Below, piece after piece: positions 37,438 through 46,354 of a stretch of 64,000 nucleotides of DNA. Origin of the DNA: CAWAXW01 sp963786155 (GTDB lineage: Bacteria; Actinomycetota; CADDZG01; WHSQ01); contig CAWAXW010000006.1 in the NCBI GenBank assembly GCA_963786155.1, positions 3,086,621 through 3,150,620 of the forward strand, written 5' to 3'. Below the pieces are notes generated by a model. The model had not been told where the DNA came from. It was given only the letters and a program-made list of their open reading frames with translations, and searched no databases. Numbering within the stretch: position 1 is the stretch's first letter; the number at the start of each line of letters is the position of its first letter. The position numbers and the translations under genes were made by a program.

Positions 37438-38459
37438 ACGAGTCCCTGGGCCACCGCGTCTTCGATCCAGGGCACTACTTCTTCGAGCATCTCGTCGAGG
37501 GTTGTCGTGGCTTCGAAGTCGAGGATCCGCTTCGCTTTTTCGGTTGAAGGGATACGTTTTTGGACGTCGTGCTCGTACGGCGGGTCCGAGACATAGTTAA
37601 AGGGCACGCCTGGCTTGAGCCGGGTCCAGATCTTTTCGGCGAGCTCGAGCACGGTTGTCGTCTGAGCCGTCGAGAGATTGAAGTCATCGTTCAGGGCATC
37701 GGGGTGCTCCATGGCGATGACGATCCCCTTCGCCAGGTCACCTCCATAGGTGTAATGCCGGAGCTGCTTGCCGTCGCCCAGGATGTGAAGCGGATCTTGC
37801 CCCTTCACAACCTTCTGGACGAGATCGGGCACGACGTGGCTCAGCGCGAGCTTGATGTTGCCGCTGAGCACTTCGACCTCGCTCTGAGCACGCATCTCAC
37901 CGATCCCGACGCAGTTGAACGGGCGCACGATCGTGTAGGGCAATCCGTATTGCTCGTGGGCTGCTTTCGCGAAGTACTCGACAGCAAGCTTCTGGAAACC
38001 GTAGGAAGACACCGGAGGGGGCACGTCGTGCTGTTGCCCTTCGTAGGAAGGCCACTCGTCTGCCGATTCGAAGACCATCGACGAGCTCATGTACGTCACT
38101 CTCTGAAGAGGCCCGCCTTCGGTGAAGACCTTGATCGCTGCGTCACACGAGGAGGCGATGATGCGCTCGTTGGTTGCCAGGAGATCGTAGGCATACGCAT
38201 GGAAGTACGAGATTCCGCCGATCATGGCCGCACCTGCGATGAAGTGATCGCAGTCGCTCAGCAACTCGGTCATCAGCTCGACATCACGCGCGTCGCCCTC
38301 GACGAGCGTGTAGTTCGGGTGAGCGTCGTAGGACTTGGTCACACGTCCGTACTTGGAGAAGTTGTCGATGCCGACGACGGTGTGGCCCTCTTCGAGAAGG
38401 CGCTCCACGACGTAGCCACCGATGAAACCGGCCGAACCGGAAACCAGGACCTTGCTCAA
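37434..38459 (-). CDS. NAD-dependent epimerase/dehydratase
   Basis: 341 residues; extended SDR with VLVSGSAGFIGGYVVERLL, the catalytic Ser in TYMSSSMVFES and YGFQKLAVEYFAK (Tyr, Lys). The usual substrate-loop region is IAGAAMIGGISYFH, and the C-terminal half has GDGKQLRHYTYGGDLAKGI. Likely forms or epimerises a nucleotide sugar. Four-base overlaps with both neighbours show tight coupling with the GT2 upstream and the membrane protein downstream. Confidence 0.85.
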   Translation of the reverse strand: MSKVLVSGSAGFIGGYVVERLLEEGHTVVGIDNFSKYGRVTKSYDAHPNYTLVEGDARDVELMTELLSDCDHFIAGAAMIGGISYFHAYAYDLLATNERIIASSCDAAIKVFTEGGPLQRVTYMSSSMVFESADEWPSYEGQQHDVPPPVSSYGFQKLAVEYFAKAAHEQYGLPYTIVRPFNCVGIGEMRAQSEVEVLSGNIKLALSHVVPDLVQKVVKGQDPLHILGDGKQLRHYTYGGDLAKGIVIAMEHPDALNDDFNLSTAQTTTVLELAEKIWTRLKPGVPFNYVSDPPYEHDVQKRIPSTEKAKRILDFEATTTLDEMLEEVVPWIEDAVAQGLV

Positions 38460-39193
38460 GGCCGCTCCGTTCGGGCCTTGAGCTCGTCGAGGGTCAGACG
38501 AGGCCCGAATGCGAAGAAGTACCAGTGGAGGTACTTGGGGATCCAGGGGACGAGCTTGAAGTTAGACCCCCCCGCCGTTCGATCGAGCCAGATCGTCGGA
38601 AGCTCTGCAACCGGAAGCCTGAGACGCCGGGCTTTCGCTACGAGCTCGATGCCCACCTCGAACCCCGAATCGGACCGTATGCCGACCGAGCGGATGAACT
38701 CCGTGGAGTACGCCTTGAATGAGTTCGTTGCGTCACGCGTTCCGACGCGCGCCAGCCAATAGAGGGTCTGGCCGGCGATGCGTGACAGCAAACTCTGGAG
38801 GAAGGCGCCGCCGACCTGCTGCCCACCGCGCGAATAGCGAGAGCCTGCGGCTATGACGGTCCCGCGTTCGATGAGCCGAGTGAGGTCGTCGATCTGGTGG
38901 GGGTCGTCACTGCCGTCGGCCATGGTCACGACGACGACATCCGAGCGGGCCACGTCGATCCCATAACGGATCGCCTTCGCGGGACCCCGGCCATAGGTGT
39001 TGAGCGTCGGCACGAGTCTCGGCTCACCGGCCGCGTATTTCTCGAGATACGGCGCGGTGCTGTCCTCCGGCGTGTCGTAGACGACGAGAACCTCGCAAGG
39101 CACCGTGACCGCTTCGAAGATGCGATCGAGGCTCCCGACTATCGACTCGCCCTCGTTGTACGCGGGCATAACGATCGAAACGCGTGGCTTCAT
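38456..39193 (-). CDS. GT2 family glycosyltransferase
   Basis: 245 residues, GT-A fold: VSIVMPAYNEGESIVGSL, VLVVYDTPEDST, GRGPAKAIRYGIDVA and MADGSDDP (metal-binding acidic motif). No membrane helices. The DPMS-like outline suggests a polyprenyl-phosphate sugar synthase, although the usual DDGSxD is replaced by YDTPEDST. Start overlaps the dehydrogenase stop by four bases. Confidence 0.85.
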   Translation of the reverse strand: MKPRVSIVMPAYNEGESIVGSLDRIFEAVTVPCEVLVVYDTPEDSTAPYLEKYAAGEPRLVPTLNTYGRGPAKAIRYGIDVARSDVVVVTMADGSDDPHQIDDLTRLIERGTVIAAGSRYSRGGQQVGGAFLQSLLSRIAGQTLYWLARVGTRDATNSFKAYSTEFIRSVGIRSDSGFEVGIELVAKARRLRLPVAELPTIWLDRTAGGSNFKLVPWIPKYLHWYFFAFGPRLTLDELKARTERP

Positions 39194-40383
39194 ACGATGA
39201 CGCTGTCTCCGACGACGCCCCAGATGTCCATAACCGGCAGGCTCGTCTCGAGACTCTTGTACGCGTTGTGGGGCGCGCCCACGATCAAGAGATCGGCCTC
39301 CTTAAGAACTGTCTCCTGGGGCACGAGGTCGGGGTCGAGCGTGACGTACGGATCGGTGCAGAGAACGCGTTTCGCCTTGAACCGCAGGATCCGCTTGAGC
39401 TTGTAGCTGAGGCTGGACCGGATGTCGTCCGACTCACCTTTGAAGGCCATCCCCAGGATCCCTACCGTCATAGTGGACAGGTCGTGGTTCGTTTCGATCC
39501 GCGATACGACGTAGAGAGGGAGGCCCTCGTTCACGCTCATGCTGGCCTGACCGAGGACGAAGTTGTTGTTGTTGAAAGCCGCCAGCTGCGCGGTGTCCTT
39601 GAAGAGGCATGGACCCGCTGCGAAACCTGCCTTCGGTAGGTCGGCGGCGCGCGGATAGTTGTGGGCAAGCGCGCGACGGATCCGCTCGAAGTCGAGACCG
39701 AAGTCGTTGGCGATCATGTAGAGCTGATTCGCAGTGGCGAACTTGATGTACCGCCAAGCGTTAGTGAACAATTTCGCCAGCTCGGCTTCTTCTGGAGACA
39801 GTCTGATGACCTCGGCAGTGAGGTTGCGGAACAGCTTCTCGGCGCGTTCCACCGAGCGCTCGGTCCTACCCGAAACGATCTGAGGAAGCTCGTAGAGCTC
39901 CTTCATGGCGTGACCTTCGGCCAGCCGTTCCGGGCAGAACGACACATCGATATCGCGGCCGCGTTCCACAAAGAGCTTCTCCACAAGCGCAGTGACGCCC
40001 GGATAGATCGTGCTCCGAAGGATTAGCAGCTGGCCGTCGACGAAGTGCTCCACGATCCCATCGATAACTCGTGAGACCGCTTGAAGGTCGGGGTTCAGAT
40101 GCTCGTCCACTGGAGTCCCCACGACGATCACGACGCTCTCGGCGCTCGAGATTATTGAGGGATCTGATGTCACCTCGAGCACTCCCGCAGCGAGAACTCG
40201 CTCGAGAGCAGCGGGAGCAGCTTCCTCTGCGAAAGGCATCTGCCCGCCGGCTACCCGGCGCACCGCGGTCTCGTCTATGTCGTAGAGACCGACACTTAGG
40301 CCGCGGTCGGCGAAGGCCAATCCCAGGGGTAGCCCTGCGTGGCCGCAACCACCGATGACGACGACGTCTCTTTGAAAGCTCAT
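39190..40383 (-). CDS. Nucleotide-sugar (UDP-hexose type) dehydrogenase
   Basis: 397 residues; NAD-dependent four-electron oxidation of a UDP- or GDP-sugar to its uronic acid. Visible: VVVIGGCGHAGLPLGLAFADRG (Rossmann), VGTPVDEHLNPDL, LILRSTIYPGVT, CPERLAEGHAMKEL, AELAKLFTNAWRYIKFATANQ and the catalytic cysteine in AGPCLFKDT, then GMAFKGESDDIRSS. The overall pattern is like WecC/UDP-ManNAc and UDP-glucose dehydrogenases. UDP-glucuronate from such an enzyme would feed the UXS-like decarboxylase at 51.1 kb. Confidence 0.9.
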   Translation of the reverse strand: MSFQRDVVVIGGCGHAGLPLGLAFADRGLSVGLYDIDETAVRRVAGGQMPFAEEAAPAALERVLAAGVLEVTSDPSIISSAESVVIVVGTPVDEHLNPDLQAVSRVIDGIVEHFVDGQLLILRSTIYPGVTALVEKLFVERGRDIDVSFCPERLAEGHAMKELYELPQIVSGRTERSVERAEKLFRNLTAEVIRLSPEEAELAKLFTNAWRYIKFATANQLYMIANDFGLDFERIRRALAHNYPRAADLPKAGFAAGPCLFKDTAQLAAFNNNNFVLGQASMSVNEGLPLYVVSRIETNHDLSTMTVGILGMAFKGESDDIRSSLSYKLKRILRFKAKRVLCTDPYVTLDPDLVPQETVLKEADLLIVGAPHNAYKSLETSLPVMDIWGVVGDSVIV

Positions 40384-40441
40384 CCGTTAGTTCCCTTTGC
40401 AGGATAAATGCCCGGTCGGTAGACCAGCCCAAGGAGTGCGA

Positions 40442-43273
40442 CTAGAGCTTCAGGTTATAGCGGTATTGGGGATCGAGATTGGGGTTGTAGTAGGGGTCCT
40501 GGTCGAACTGGGTTTCGTACCAGCGCTCTCTGTACAAGCGATCGTCGTCCGGCGGGTGCTGCCTGCCTCTCGTTGCGCCCTCGTAGTGGTACAGCAGCGC
40601 GTGCGGCGTGTAGATGACGAGGTAACCCTTCTCTCGCAGCCTCAGGCAGAAGTCGACGTCGTTGTACGCGATGCGGAGCTCTTCATCGAAGCCCCCCACT
40701 TCCTCGAACACGCTCTTCTTGATCATCATGCAGGCCGCGGTCACCGCGGAGAGGTTGCGCACGCCTTCGCCGAGTGAGAAATAGCCGCGGTGATCGAGGT
40801 GAGCCGGCAACGCTTCGTGCCGTCCGACGATCACGCCCTCATGTTGGACCGTGCCGTCGGGATAGAGGAGCCGGGCCCCAACCGCGCCCACTTCGGCCCT
40901 CTGATCGTGCTCGAGCATCGCCTCGATCCAACTCGGCTCAATCACTTCAGTGTCGTTGTTCAGCAACACGACGTGCTCGCCTTCGCTCGCCCGGACTCCG
41001 GCATTGATGAGCGCCGAGAAATTGAACTCGCCGGGGTGCGCAACCACCCGCACGGGCGCTTGCTCTAGGTATTGAAGAGTGGCGCGCTCCGTGCTGCCGT
41101 TGTCGACGACGACGATCTCGTAGTTGTCGTATCTGGATCGCGCGCTGATGCTGTCGATGCAGCGCTTCAGCATGTTCAGCCTGTCTTTGGTCGGGATGAC
41201 GATGGACACGCGCGACCGTTCGGTGAGCGCGTAGGTCACTCGGTAGTAGCCGGGCACGGATCCGTCGAAGACGTTGCCTTTGATCTTTCGCCGATCCAGT
41301 GCATCTTGAAGCGCTCTCTTCGCCGCATCCCGGGCATAGGGCTTTGCGTCGTGCCCACCCGCGGCGGATCCGCCGATCTTCCTCCAGGTGTAGAGCGGCT
41401 TGGGGATGTGAGCGATGCGATCGGTTTGTTCGGTCATGCGCAGAAGGAGGTCGTAGTCCTGGCTCCCGTCGTAGCCGAGCCGGAATCCGCCGACTGTTTC
41501 CGCCAGCTCGCGCCTGATGACGCTCAGATGGGTGACGTAGTTAACCGACATGAACAGATCCGGCGACCAGTCGGGTTTGAAGAACGGATCCACGAGCCGG
41601 CCGTGGGCGTCCTTCTTGTCCTCGTCGGTGTAGATGTAGTCGAGCGAAGGTTCCTCGTTCAACCGCGCCACGACCTCGTAGAGCGCATCGGGCTTCAACT
41701 CGTCGTCGTGATCGAGGAGCGCGATGAAGTCGCCTTGGGCTAAAGCGAGAGCGGCGGCACTCGCGCCGCCGATGCCCAGGTTCTTGGCGAGGGTCGTGAC
41801 TCGGATCCGGTCGTCGTCGGCCGTGTAGTCGGACAGCACCCGCTTGGTCTCGGCGAGGTCGGAGCCATCGTCGGCGATGCACAACTCCCAGTTGTCGTAG
41901 AGCTGCGTCCGCACGGACTCGATCGCCGGGACCAGCCACTGCCGTTCGGTGTTGTAGACCGGCATGATCACGCTGATCAGAGGCCGGTATTGCAGCGCGG
42001 CTGCGCGCTCCCGAACGGCGTCCATCTCGGATGGATCGAGGGCGTGGTTCTGTAGCCACAGGTTGTACTGCGTGTTGATGTCGAGTCCCAAGCCAGCGGG
42101 CCCAGGAGCGAAGAGGCGACCCTTCAACCGCCCTGGGTTCCGGAGTCTCTTGAACAGAGCACGCCAGCCTTCGGTCATCGCTATGTGCAGAGCGCGGCTT
42201 ACAGACAAGAAGACTCCCTGCCGGCGAGTTCCCGGGGGGGCCGCGCGTTTGAACGCGCTGCGCGATTTCTCGAGCACCCGGTAACCCGTGCTGCCGACGA
42301 TGTGCCGGTAGGCGAGTTGGGTCTGATTCAGCTCCGACTGCAGCGCATCGATCCTCGTTTGTGATCCCTCGATGCCGGCGGCGAACCGATTCAGGTGCCC
42401 CCGCACCGCGATTGCGTGGTCCTCGAGCGCATCGACCAACCCGGCCATCCGCTCGACCGTGGGTTGAGGAGATGGGCTGCCGGCAGTTCTCAGCGCGCCG
42501 ACAACCTCAGACGCCTCCGTCGCGTCCTTAGACCCCACCACAACGACGTAAAGGCGCCGGTAGCAAGGCTCCTCGTCGTCAGGTAAGGCCTTGAGCGTGT
42601 TGTAGGTGCGATCCAGGGCGGCATGGAGCTCGCGCGGATCGGGCATCGCCTCCGCGTGGTACTTCATGGCCATCATTCCCAACCACCGCCCGAGGTTCCC
42701 GTTCGGCAGCGACGCGTGATGCTCGCCTGCAGCCTCGATCGCGGCCTCGATGCTTGCCGCTTCGGGGAGCCCGTTAGCCAAGTGCTCTACGAGGGCGTGG
42801 TCGGCGACCTCCAGCGCCCGCTCCCAGAACGTCGCCAGCCTTCGCTCGGCGGCGCGGGCATCTTCTGAGTCCACGGGCCCGTTCAAGACGAACGATCGCT
42901 TGGCCACGCGTATGCACTCGGCTATGAATCGATCCCGGCCGCCCGGTGGGATGTGTTCGAGCGTGTCGTGCGAAGCCACGATGTCGAAGCTGTCGTCCGG
43001 AAACGGGAGTTGGAGACCGCTGGCGCAGACGTAGCCGTCGCTTCGCAGGTCGATCGATTCCCCATAGATATGGGTCGGAGGCGCTCCCGGATCTGCGAGG
43101 ACGACCTGGTCGTTCGGGAGCCAGTGTTTGAGCGAGCTGAGCCGGCCGCCGACGTCGAGGATCCGCAGCGGCTCCTTGGAATCGATGCGAGCGCGGATCG
43201 CCTCGACGCTGCGAGCGGTCAGCGCGTAGCGCTCGTAATGGTCGAACGGCAGAGACAGGAGTCCGTCGTTCAT
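40442..43273 (-). CDS. Fused SAM-methyltransferase, coiled coil and two GT2 glycosyltransferase domains
   Basis: 943 residues from ATG 43273 (overlapping the wzt stop). Residues 1 to about 260: class I methyltransferase with RILDVGGRLSSL, LPFPDDSFDIVASHDTLEHIPPGG. Residues about 284-318: short coiled coil. From about 427: first GT2 domain (PLISVIMPVYNTER, CIADDGSDL, LLDHDDELKPDAL). From about 686: second GT2 domain (VSIVIPTKDRLNMLKRC, VVDNGSTE, VLLNNDTEV, then the His-rich acceptor region). Such multidomain enzymes build and cap polysaccharides next to ABC exporters. The methyltransferase might add a terminal methyl recognised by Wzt. Confidence 0.9.
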   Translation of the reverse strand: MNDGLLSLPFDHYERYALTARSVEAIRARIDSKEPLRILDVGGRLSSLKHWLPNDQVVLADPGAPPTHIYGESIDLRSDGYVCASGLQLPFPDDSFDIVASHDTLEHIPPGGRDRFIAECIRVAKRSFVLNGPVDSEDARAAERRLATFWERALEVADHALVEHLANGLPEAASIEAAIEAAGEHHASLPNGNLGRWLGMMAMKYHAEAMPDPRELHAALDRTYNTLKALPDDEEPCYRRLYVVVVGSKDATEASEVVGALRTAGSPSPQPTVERMAGLVDALEDHAIAVRGHLNRFAAGIEGSQTRIDALQSELNQTQLAYRHIVGSTGYRVLEKSRSAFKRAAPPGTRRQGVFLSVSRALHIAMTEGWRALFKRLRNPGRLKGRLFAPGPAGLGLDINTQYNLWLQNHALDPSEMDAVRERAAALQYRPLISVIMPVYNTERQWLVPAIESVRTQLYDNWELCIADDGSDLAETKRVLSDYTADDDRIRVTTLAKNLGIGGASAAALALAQGDFIALLDHDDELKPDALYEVVARLNEEPSLDYIYTDEDKKDAHGRLVDPFFKPDWSPDLFMSVNYVTHLSVIRRELAETVGGFRLGYDGSQDYDLLLRMTEQTDRIAHIPKPLYTWRKIGGSAAGGHDAKPYARDAAKRALQDALDRRKIKGNVFDGSVPGYYRVTYALTERSRVSIVIPTKDRLNMLKRCIDSISARSRYDNYEIVVVDNGSTERATLQYLEQAPVRVVAHPGEFNFSALINAGVRASEGEHVVLLNNDTEVIEPSWIEAMLEHDQRAEVGAVGARLLYPDGTVQHEGVIVGRHEALPAHLDHRGYFSLGEGVRNLSAVTAACMMIKKSVFEEVGGFDEELRIAYNDVDFCLRLREKGYLVIYTPHALLYHYEGATRGRQHPPDDDRLYRERWYETQFDQDPYYNPNLDPQYRYNLKL

Positions 43274-44472
43274 CGTTGTAGGGCCCACCGCCCCGCCATG
43301 TCCATCAGCCCGAAACGTTCGGGGCTCGTGCCCGGCTGCACGTGCAATGTGTAGGCCTTCTCTCTCTGGTCGTAGGGGTGGAGCAGATGGGAGTCGTAGA
43401 TCGACACCGTCAGCAGGTAGGTGCCCGGCAGCACGGGCACCCGATCGAGGACGAAGTCGACGTGGCCCTGCCCGCTTACGGTCCCGATCTCGAGGCCCCC
43501 GAACTTGCTGTTGGGGCCGGCGAGGTTCAGGCCGTTCTCGTGGAGGATCGCCAGCCCGAACACCGGCTCCTCGACGGGCTCCCGGCACTGGTAGCCGATC
43601 CGGATCGTCAGCGGTCGCCCGGTCGCCGCGGCCGGCGTCTGGGCCCCGGTCTCGTCGTGGAAGGTGACGGATGAGATAGCGATCTCGCCGGTGCCGGTTG
43701 GCGCGTCAGGCTCGTCGTCCTCGTGCTGGAGCCGCACGCGCTCTTGAGCGTTCACCTGCTCGATGTAGTGGTCTATCGCGGGGGCCGCGGCCCCCTCGTG
43801 CATCAACTTGCCGTGATCGAGCCACGCGACGCGCTCGCACAGCGCCTGCACCGCCGGCATCGAGTGAGAGACGAAGACGATGGTCGTGCCCTCGTTTCGC
43901 AATCTGTAGATGTGGTCCATGCACTTGCGCTGGAATTGCTCGTCGCCCACCGCAAGGATCTCGTCGATCAAGAGCACCTCCGGCTGGATGTTCACCGCGA
44001 CCGAGAATCCGAGCCGCAGATACATGCCGCTCGAGTACATCTTGACCGGGCTGTCGATGAAGTCTTCCAGCTCACTGAAGGCGATGATGTCGTCGAGGGC
44101 GGCGGCGATCTCCTTGCGCGCCAGACCCATGATGGCGCCGTTGAGGAAGACGTTCTCCCGGCCCGTGAGCTCCGGGTGGAAGCCGGCCCCCAGCTCGAGC
44201 AATGCGGCGACGCGCCCGGTGGACTCGATCGAGCCCGACGTGGGCTGGTGGATGCCGGCCATCAATCGCAGCAGCGTCGATTTGCCGGACCCGTTGTGGC
44301 CTATCAGACCGTAGGTCGAGCCTCGATCGATGGTCAGAGAGATGTCGCGCAACGCCCACAGCTCGTCGTAGCTGAAGCCCCGCCGATGGATGATCGCCTC
44401 CTTGAGGCTCCGCGGCCTTTCGTTGTAGCGCCGGAACCTCTTCGAAACGTCGCGAACCGTGACGACACTCAT
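43270..44472 (-). CDS. wzt: Polysaccharide ABC exporter ATPase with C-terminal carbohydrate-binding domain
   Basis: 400 residues. ATPase domain (about 1-245): GLIGHNGSGKSTLLRLMAG (Walker A), MYSSGMYLRLGFSVA (the SSGM signature typical of Wzt/TagH), VLLIDEILAVGDEQF (Walker B), FVSHS. C-terminal beta-sandwich (about 270-400): IAISSVTFHDETGAQ, RIGYQCREPVEEPVFGLAI, GTYLLTVSIYDS, as in Wzt proteins that recognise the non-reducing end of the glycan. Start overlaps the wzm stop (ATGA). It energises export of the polymer with Wzm. Confidence 0.93.
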   Translation of the reverse strand: MSVVTVRDVSKRFRRYNERPRSLKEAIIHRRGFSYDELWALRDISLTIDRGSTYGLIGHNGSGKSTLLRLMAGIHQPTSGSIESTGRVAALLELGAGFHPELTGRENVFLNGAIMGLARKEIAAALDDIIAFSELEDFIDSPVKMYSSGMYLRLGFSVAVNIQPEVLLIDEILAVGDEQFQRKCMDHIYRLRNEGTTIVFVSHSMPAVQALCERVAWLDHGKLMHEGAAAPAIDHYIEQVNAQERVRLQHEDDEPDAPTGTGEIAISSVTFHDETGAQTPAAATGRPLTIRIGYQCREPVEEPVFGLAILHENGLNLAGPNSKFGGLEIGTVSGQGHVDFVLDRVPVLPGTYLLTVSIYDSHLLHPYDQREKAYTLHVQPGTSPERFGLMDMAGRWALQR

Positions 44473-45278
44473 AGCTCTTCGCTCAGAAGGTGGGCGCGGC
44501 GTTGGAAGATCCACCACCCGAAGGCGAGAGTGGACAGCGACATGAGCACGATCGCGAGGATGCGGCCAAGGCTCGGGATGCGCAGGTCGTAGAGGAGGTC
44601 GCGCGACACCGTGACGAACTGTGTCAGGGGATTGAGCACGAAAAGGTCTTGGGCCGGGACGCCCCCCCAGATCTCCTCCGGCACGAGATCGAGCGTGTAC
44701 ACGATCGGGGTCGCGTAGAAAAGCAGCGTGAGTCCGATCGGCACGATCTGAGCGACGTCGCGGAAGTAGACGTTGAGCAAAGCCGCTACAAGGCCCAGCC
44801 CGAGCGCGAAGAGGAATAGGAACGCGAGAACGAGAGGGAAGAAGATAGCCGTGTAGGAGATGTTGCCGACGACCGCGAGGATCGCCAGCAGGATCACGGT
44901 CTCCGTCAACGCCTGGACCATGACCGAGAGAGCCCCGGCCACGACCGGTGCCTCGGGAGGGAAATAGACCTTCTGGAGGAGGGGGCCGGACTGCATCAAC
45001 CAATGCATGCTCCCCGTAACGGTTGCATTGAAGAAATTCCAGATGACGAGGCCGATGAATAGATATAGAGCGAAGGACTGGAGCTCGCCGTTGCCGGCCA
45101 CCGGCGGTACGACCCTCAGGACGATCCCGAAGACGAGCATGTAGATCACCAGCAGGGCTGCGGGATTGATCAGTGACCACAACCAGCCCAGGACGCTGCG
45201 CTTGTAACGGAGTTTTAGCTCACGCTCGGTGAGCGTGCCGACCAGGCCGCGGTAACGCCATAGGCTCTCTCCGATCAT
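44469..45278 (-). CDS. wzm: Polysaccharide ABC exporter permease
   Basis: 269 residues, six membrane helices, ABC-2 family. N-terminal cytosolic segment ELKLRYKRSVLGWLWSLINP is the conserved Wzm/TagG amphipathic region; later YFRDVAQIVPIGLTLLFYATPIVY is the characteristic late loop. Transports lipid-linked polysaccharide with Wzt. The frame is open far upstream of 45278, but that part is shadow of the opposite-strand glycosyltransferase. Divergent from the GT4 pair. Confidence 0.93.
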   Translation of the reverse strand: MIGESLWRYRGLVGTLTERELKLRYKRSVLGWLWSLINPAALLVIYMLVFGIVLRVVPPVAGNGELQSFALYLFIGLVIWNFFNATVTGSMHWLMQSGPLLQKVYFPPEAPVVAGALSVMVQALTETVILLAILAVVGNISYTAIFFPLVLAFLFLFALGLGLVAALLNVYFRDVAQIVPIGLTLLFYATPIVYTLDLVPEEIWGGVPAQDLFVLNPLTQFVTVSRDLLYDLRIPSLGRILAIVLMSLSTLAFGWWIFQRRAHLLSEEL

Positions 45279-45392
45279 GAGTGGACCGACCCTAACGCGC
45301 CCTGTGCTGGAGACCGACTGGCACGCGTAGTCCTGGACCAGCGCGTCGACGCAGGTGGCGCCGGTCGCTACGGCCGGGAGCTCATTGAAGCC

Positions 45393-46352
45393 TTGGAGCT
45401 TCGGTCCTCCGGAACCGAGTTCCTGGTGTATCGCAGGGCATCGAGCGGACTCGCCAAGATCGCGACCGCGCCGTTCACACCGTGGGGCCGCCGGTCTGTG
45501 GCGCGCGCGGCAGAGCGTTGGCGCGCTGATCTCATCCACGGCCTCCACTTCGAGGTTCCAGCGCGGAGCAAGATCCCTTCCGTTGTGACCATCCAGGACC
45601 TCATCCCCCTCGATCATCCCGATTCGATGCCCAATCCCATCCGCCGCCGGGTCTTCCGCCGCATGGTGGCCTCGGCGGTCGACTCGGCGAGGCGGATCAT
45701 CGTGTCGGGCGAGCTGACGGGTGAGGCCCTCGCGCGCCATGGGCTCGATCGCGCGCCGATCGTCGTCATCCCGATCGGCCTTGGGGCGTCGTGGCGTTCG
45801 TCCAGCGAGGACGAGCGGGCCGCGGCCCGCGCCCGATGGGGCGGAGGACGTCGTTACGTTGCCGCGGTCGCCGAGCCGCGCGCGCACAAGAACCTGGATG
45901 GACTTGCGGCAGCCGCGGCCATCGTGAAGTCGCATGCGGATGTGGCATTCGTTTGCCGGGGAACGAAGGTGGATCGCTTCGACGACGTCGTCGATTTCGT
46001 GGGACCGATGACCAACGACGAGCTTCGGAGCTTCTATGGGGGGGCCGAGTTGCTGTTGCTCCCCTCGTTCGTCGAGGGCTACGGCCTTCCCGCACTCGAG
46101 GCGCTCGCGTGCGGCGTCCCGGTCGTGAGCGGGGACAACATCGGCGTGCTGCCGTACATCCGGCCCGGAGTCGTTGTCGTCGACGTCGCCGACGCCAAGG
46201 CGATGGCCACGGCGGTGTGCGATCTCATCGACGACCGGGCCCAGGCGTCCGCGCTTGTCGCCGACGCCGCTACGTCGATCGCGCGCCTCACGCTCGTAGA
46301 CGCTGCGACGGCGACCGCGCGCGTCTACCAAGACGTCCTGGGACACGGCTGA
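45393..46352 (+). CDS. GT4 family glycosyltransferase
   Basis: At least 319 residues from TTG 45393. The same frame continues upstream to about 45318 with a typical GT4 N-terminus (LDQRVDAGGAGRYGRELIEA), but no ATG, GTG or TTG starts it in frame; a GTG at 45304 would work if one base is missing near 45326. C-terminal motifs: VPARSKIPSVVTIQDLIP, VIPIGLG, VAEPRAHKNLDGL and LLLPSFVEGYGLPALEALACGVPVV with the nucleotide-sugar Glu. Two bases separate it from the next GT4. Confidence 0.85.
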   Translation: MELRSSGTEFLVYRRASSGLAKIATAPFTPWGRRSVARAAERWRADLIHGLHFEVPARSKIPSVVTIQDLIPLDHPDSMPNPIRRRVFRRMVASAVDSARRIIVSGELTGEALARHGLDRAPIVVIPIGLGASWRSSSEDERAAARARWGGGRRYVAAVAEPRAHKNLDGLAAAAAIVKSHADVAFVCRGTKVDRFDDVVDFVGPMTNDELRSFYGGAELLLLPSFVEGYGLPALEALACGVPVVSGDNIGVLPYIRPGVVVVDVADAKAMATAVCDLIDDRAQASALVADAATSIARLTLVDAATATARVYQDVLGHG

Positions 46353-46354
46353 GA

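Noticed and set aside
43274..43588. Upstream extension of the methyltransferase/GT2 fusion
   Set aside because: Low-complexity shadow of wzt; ATG 43273 overlaps the wzt stop.
44473..45180. Open frame upstream of wzt
   Set aside because: It is an antisense-phase reading of wzm; the ATG at 44472 overlaps the wzm stop and starts the family N-terminus.
45279..46346. Minus-strand open frame upstream of wzm
   Set aside because: Shadow of the plus-strand GT4 gene; no membrane or enzyme motif.
45791..46354. Upstream extension of the second GT4 gene
   Set aside because: Arg-rich reading of the first GT4 in another frame; ATG 46355 gives the expected start.
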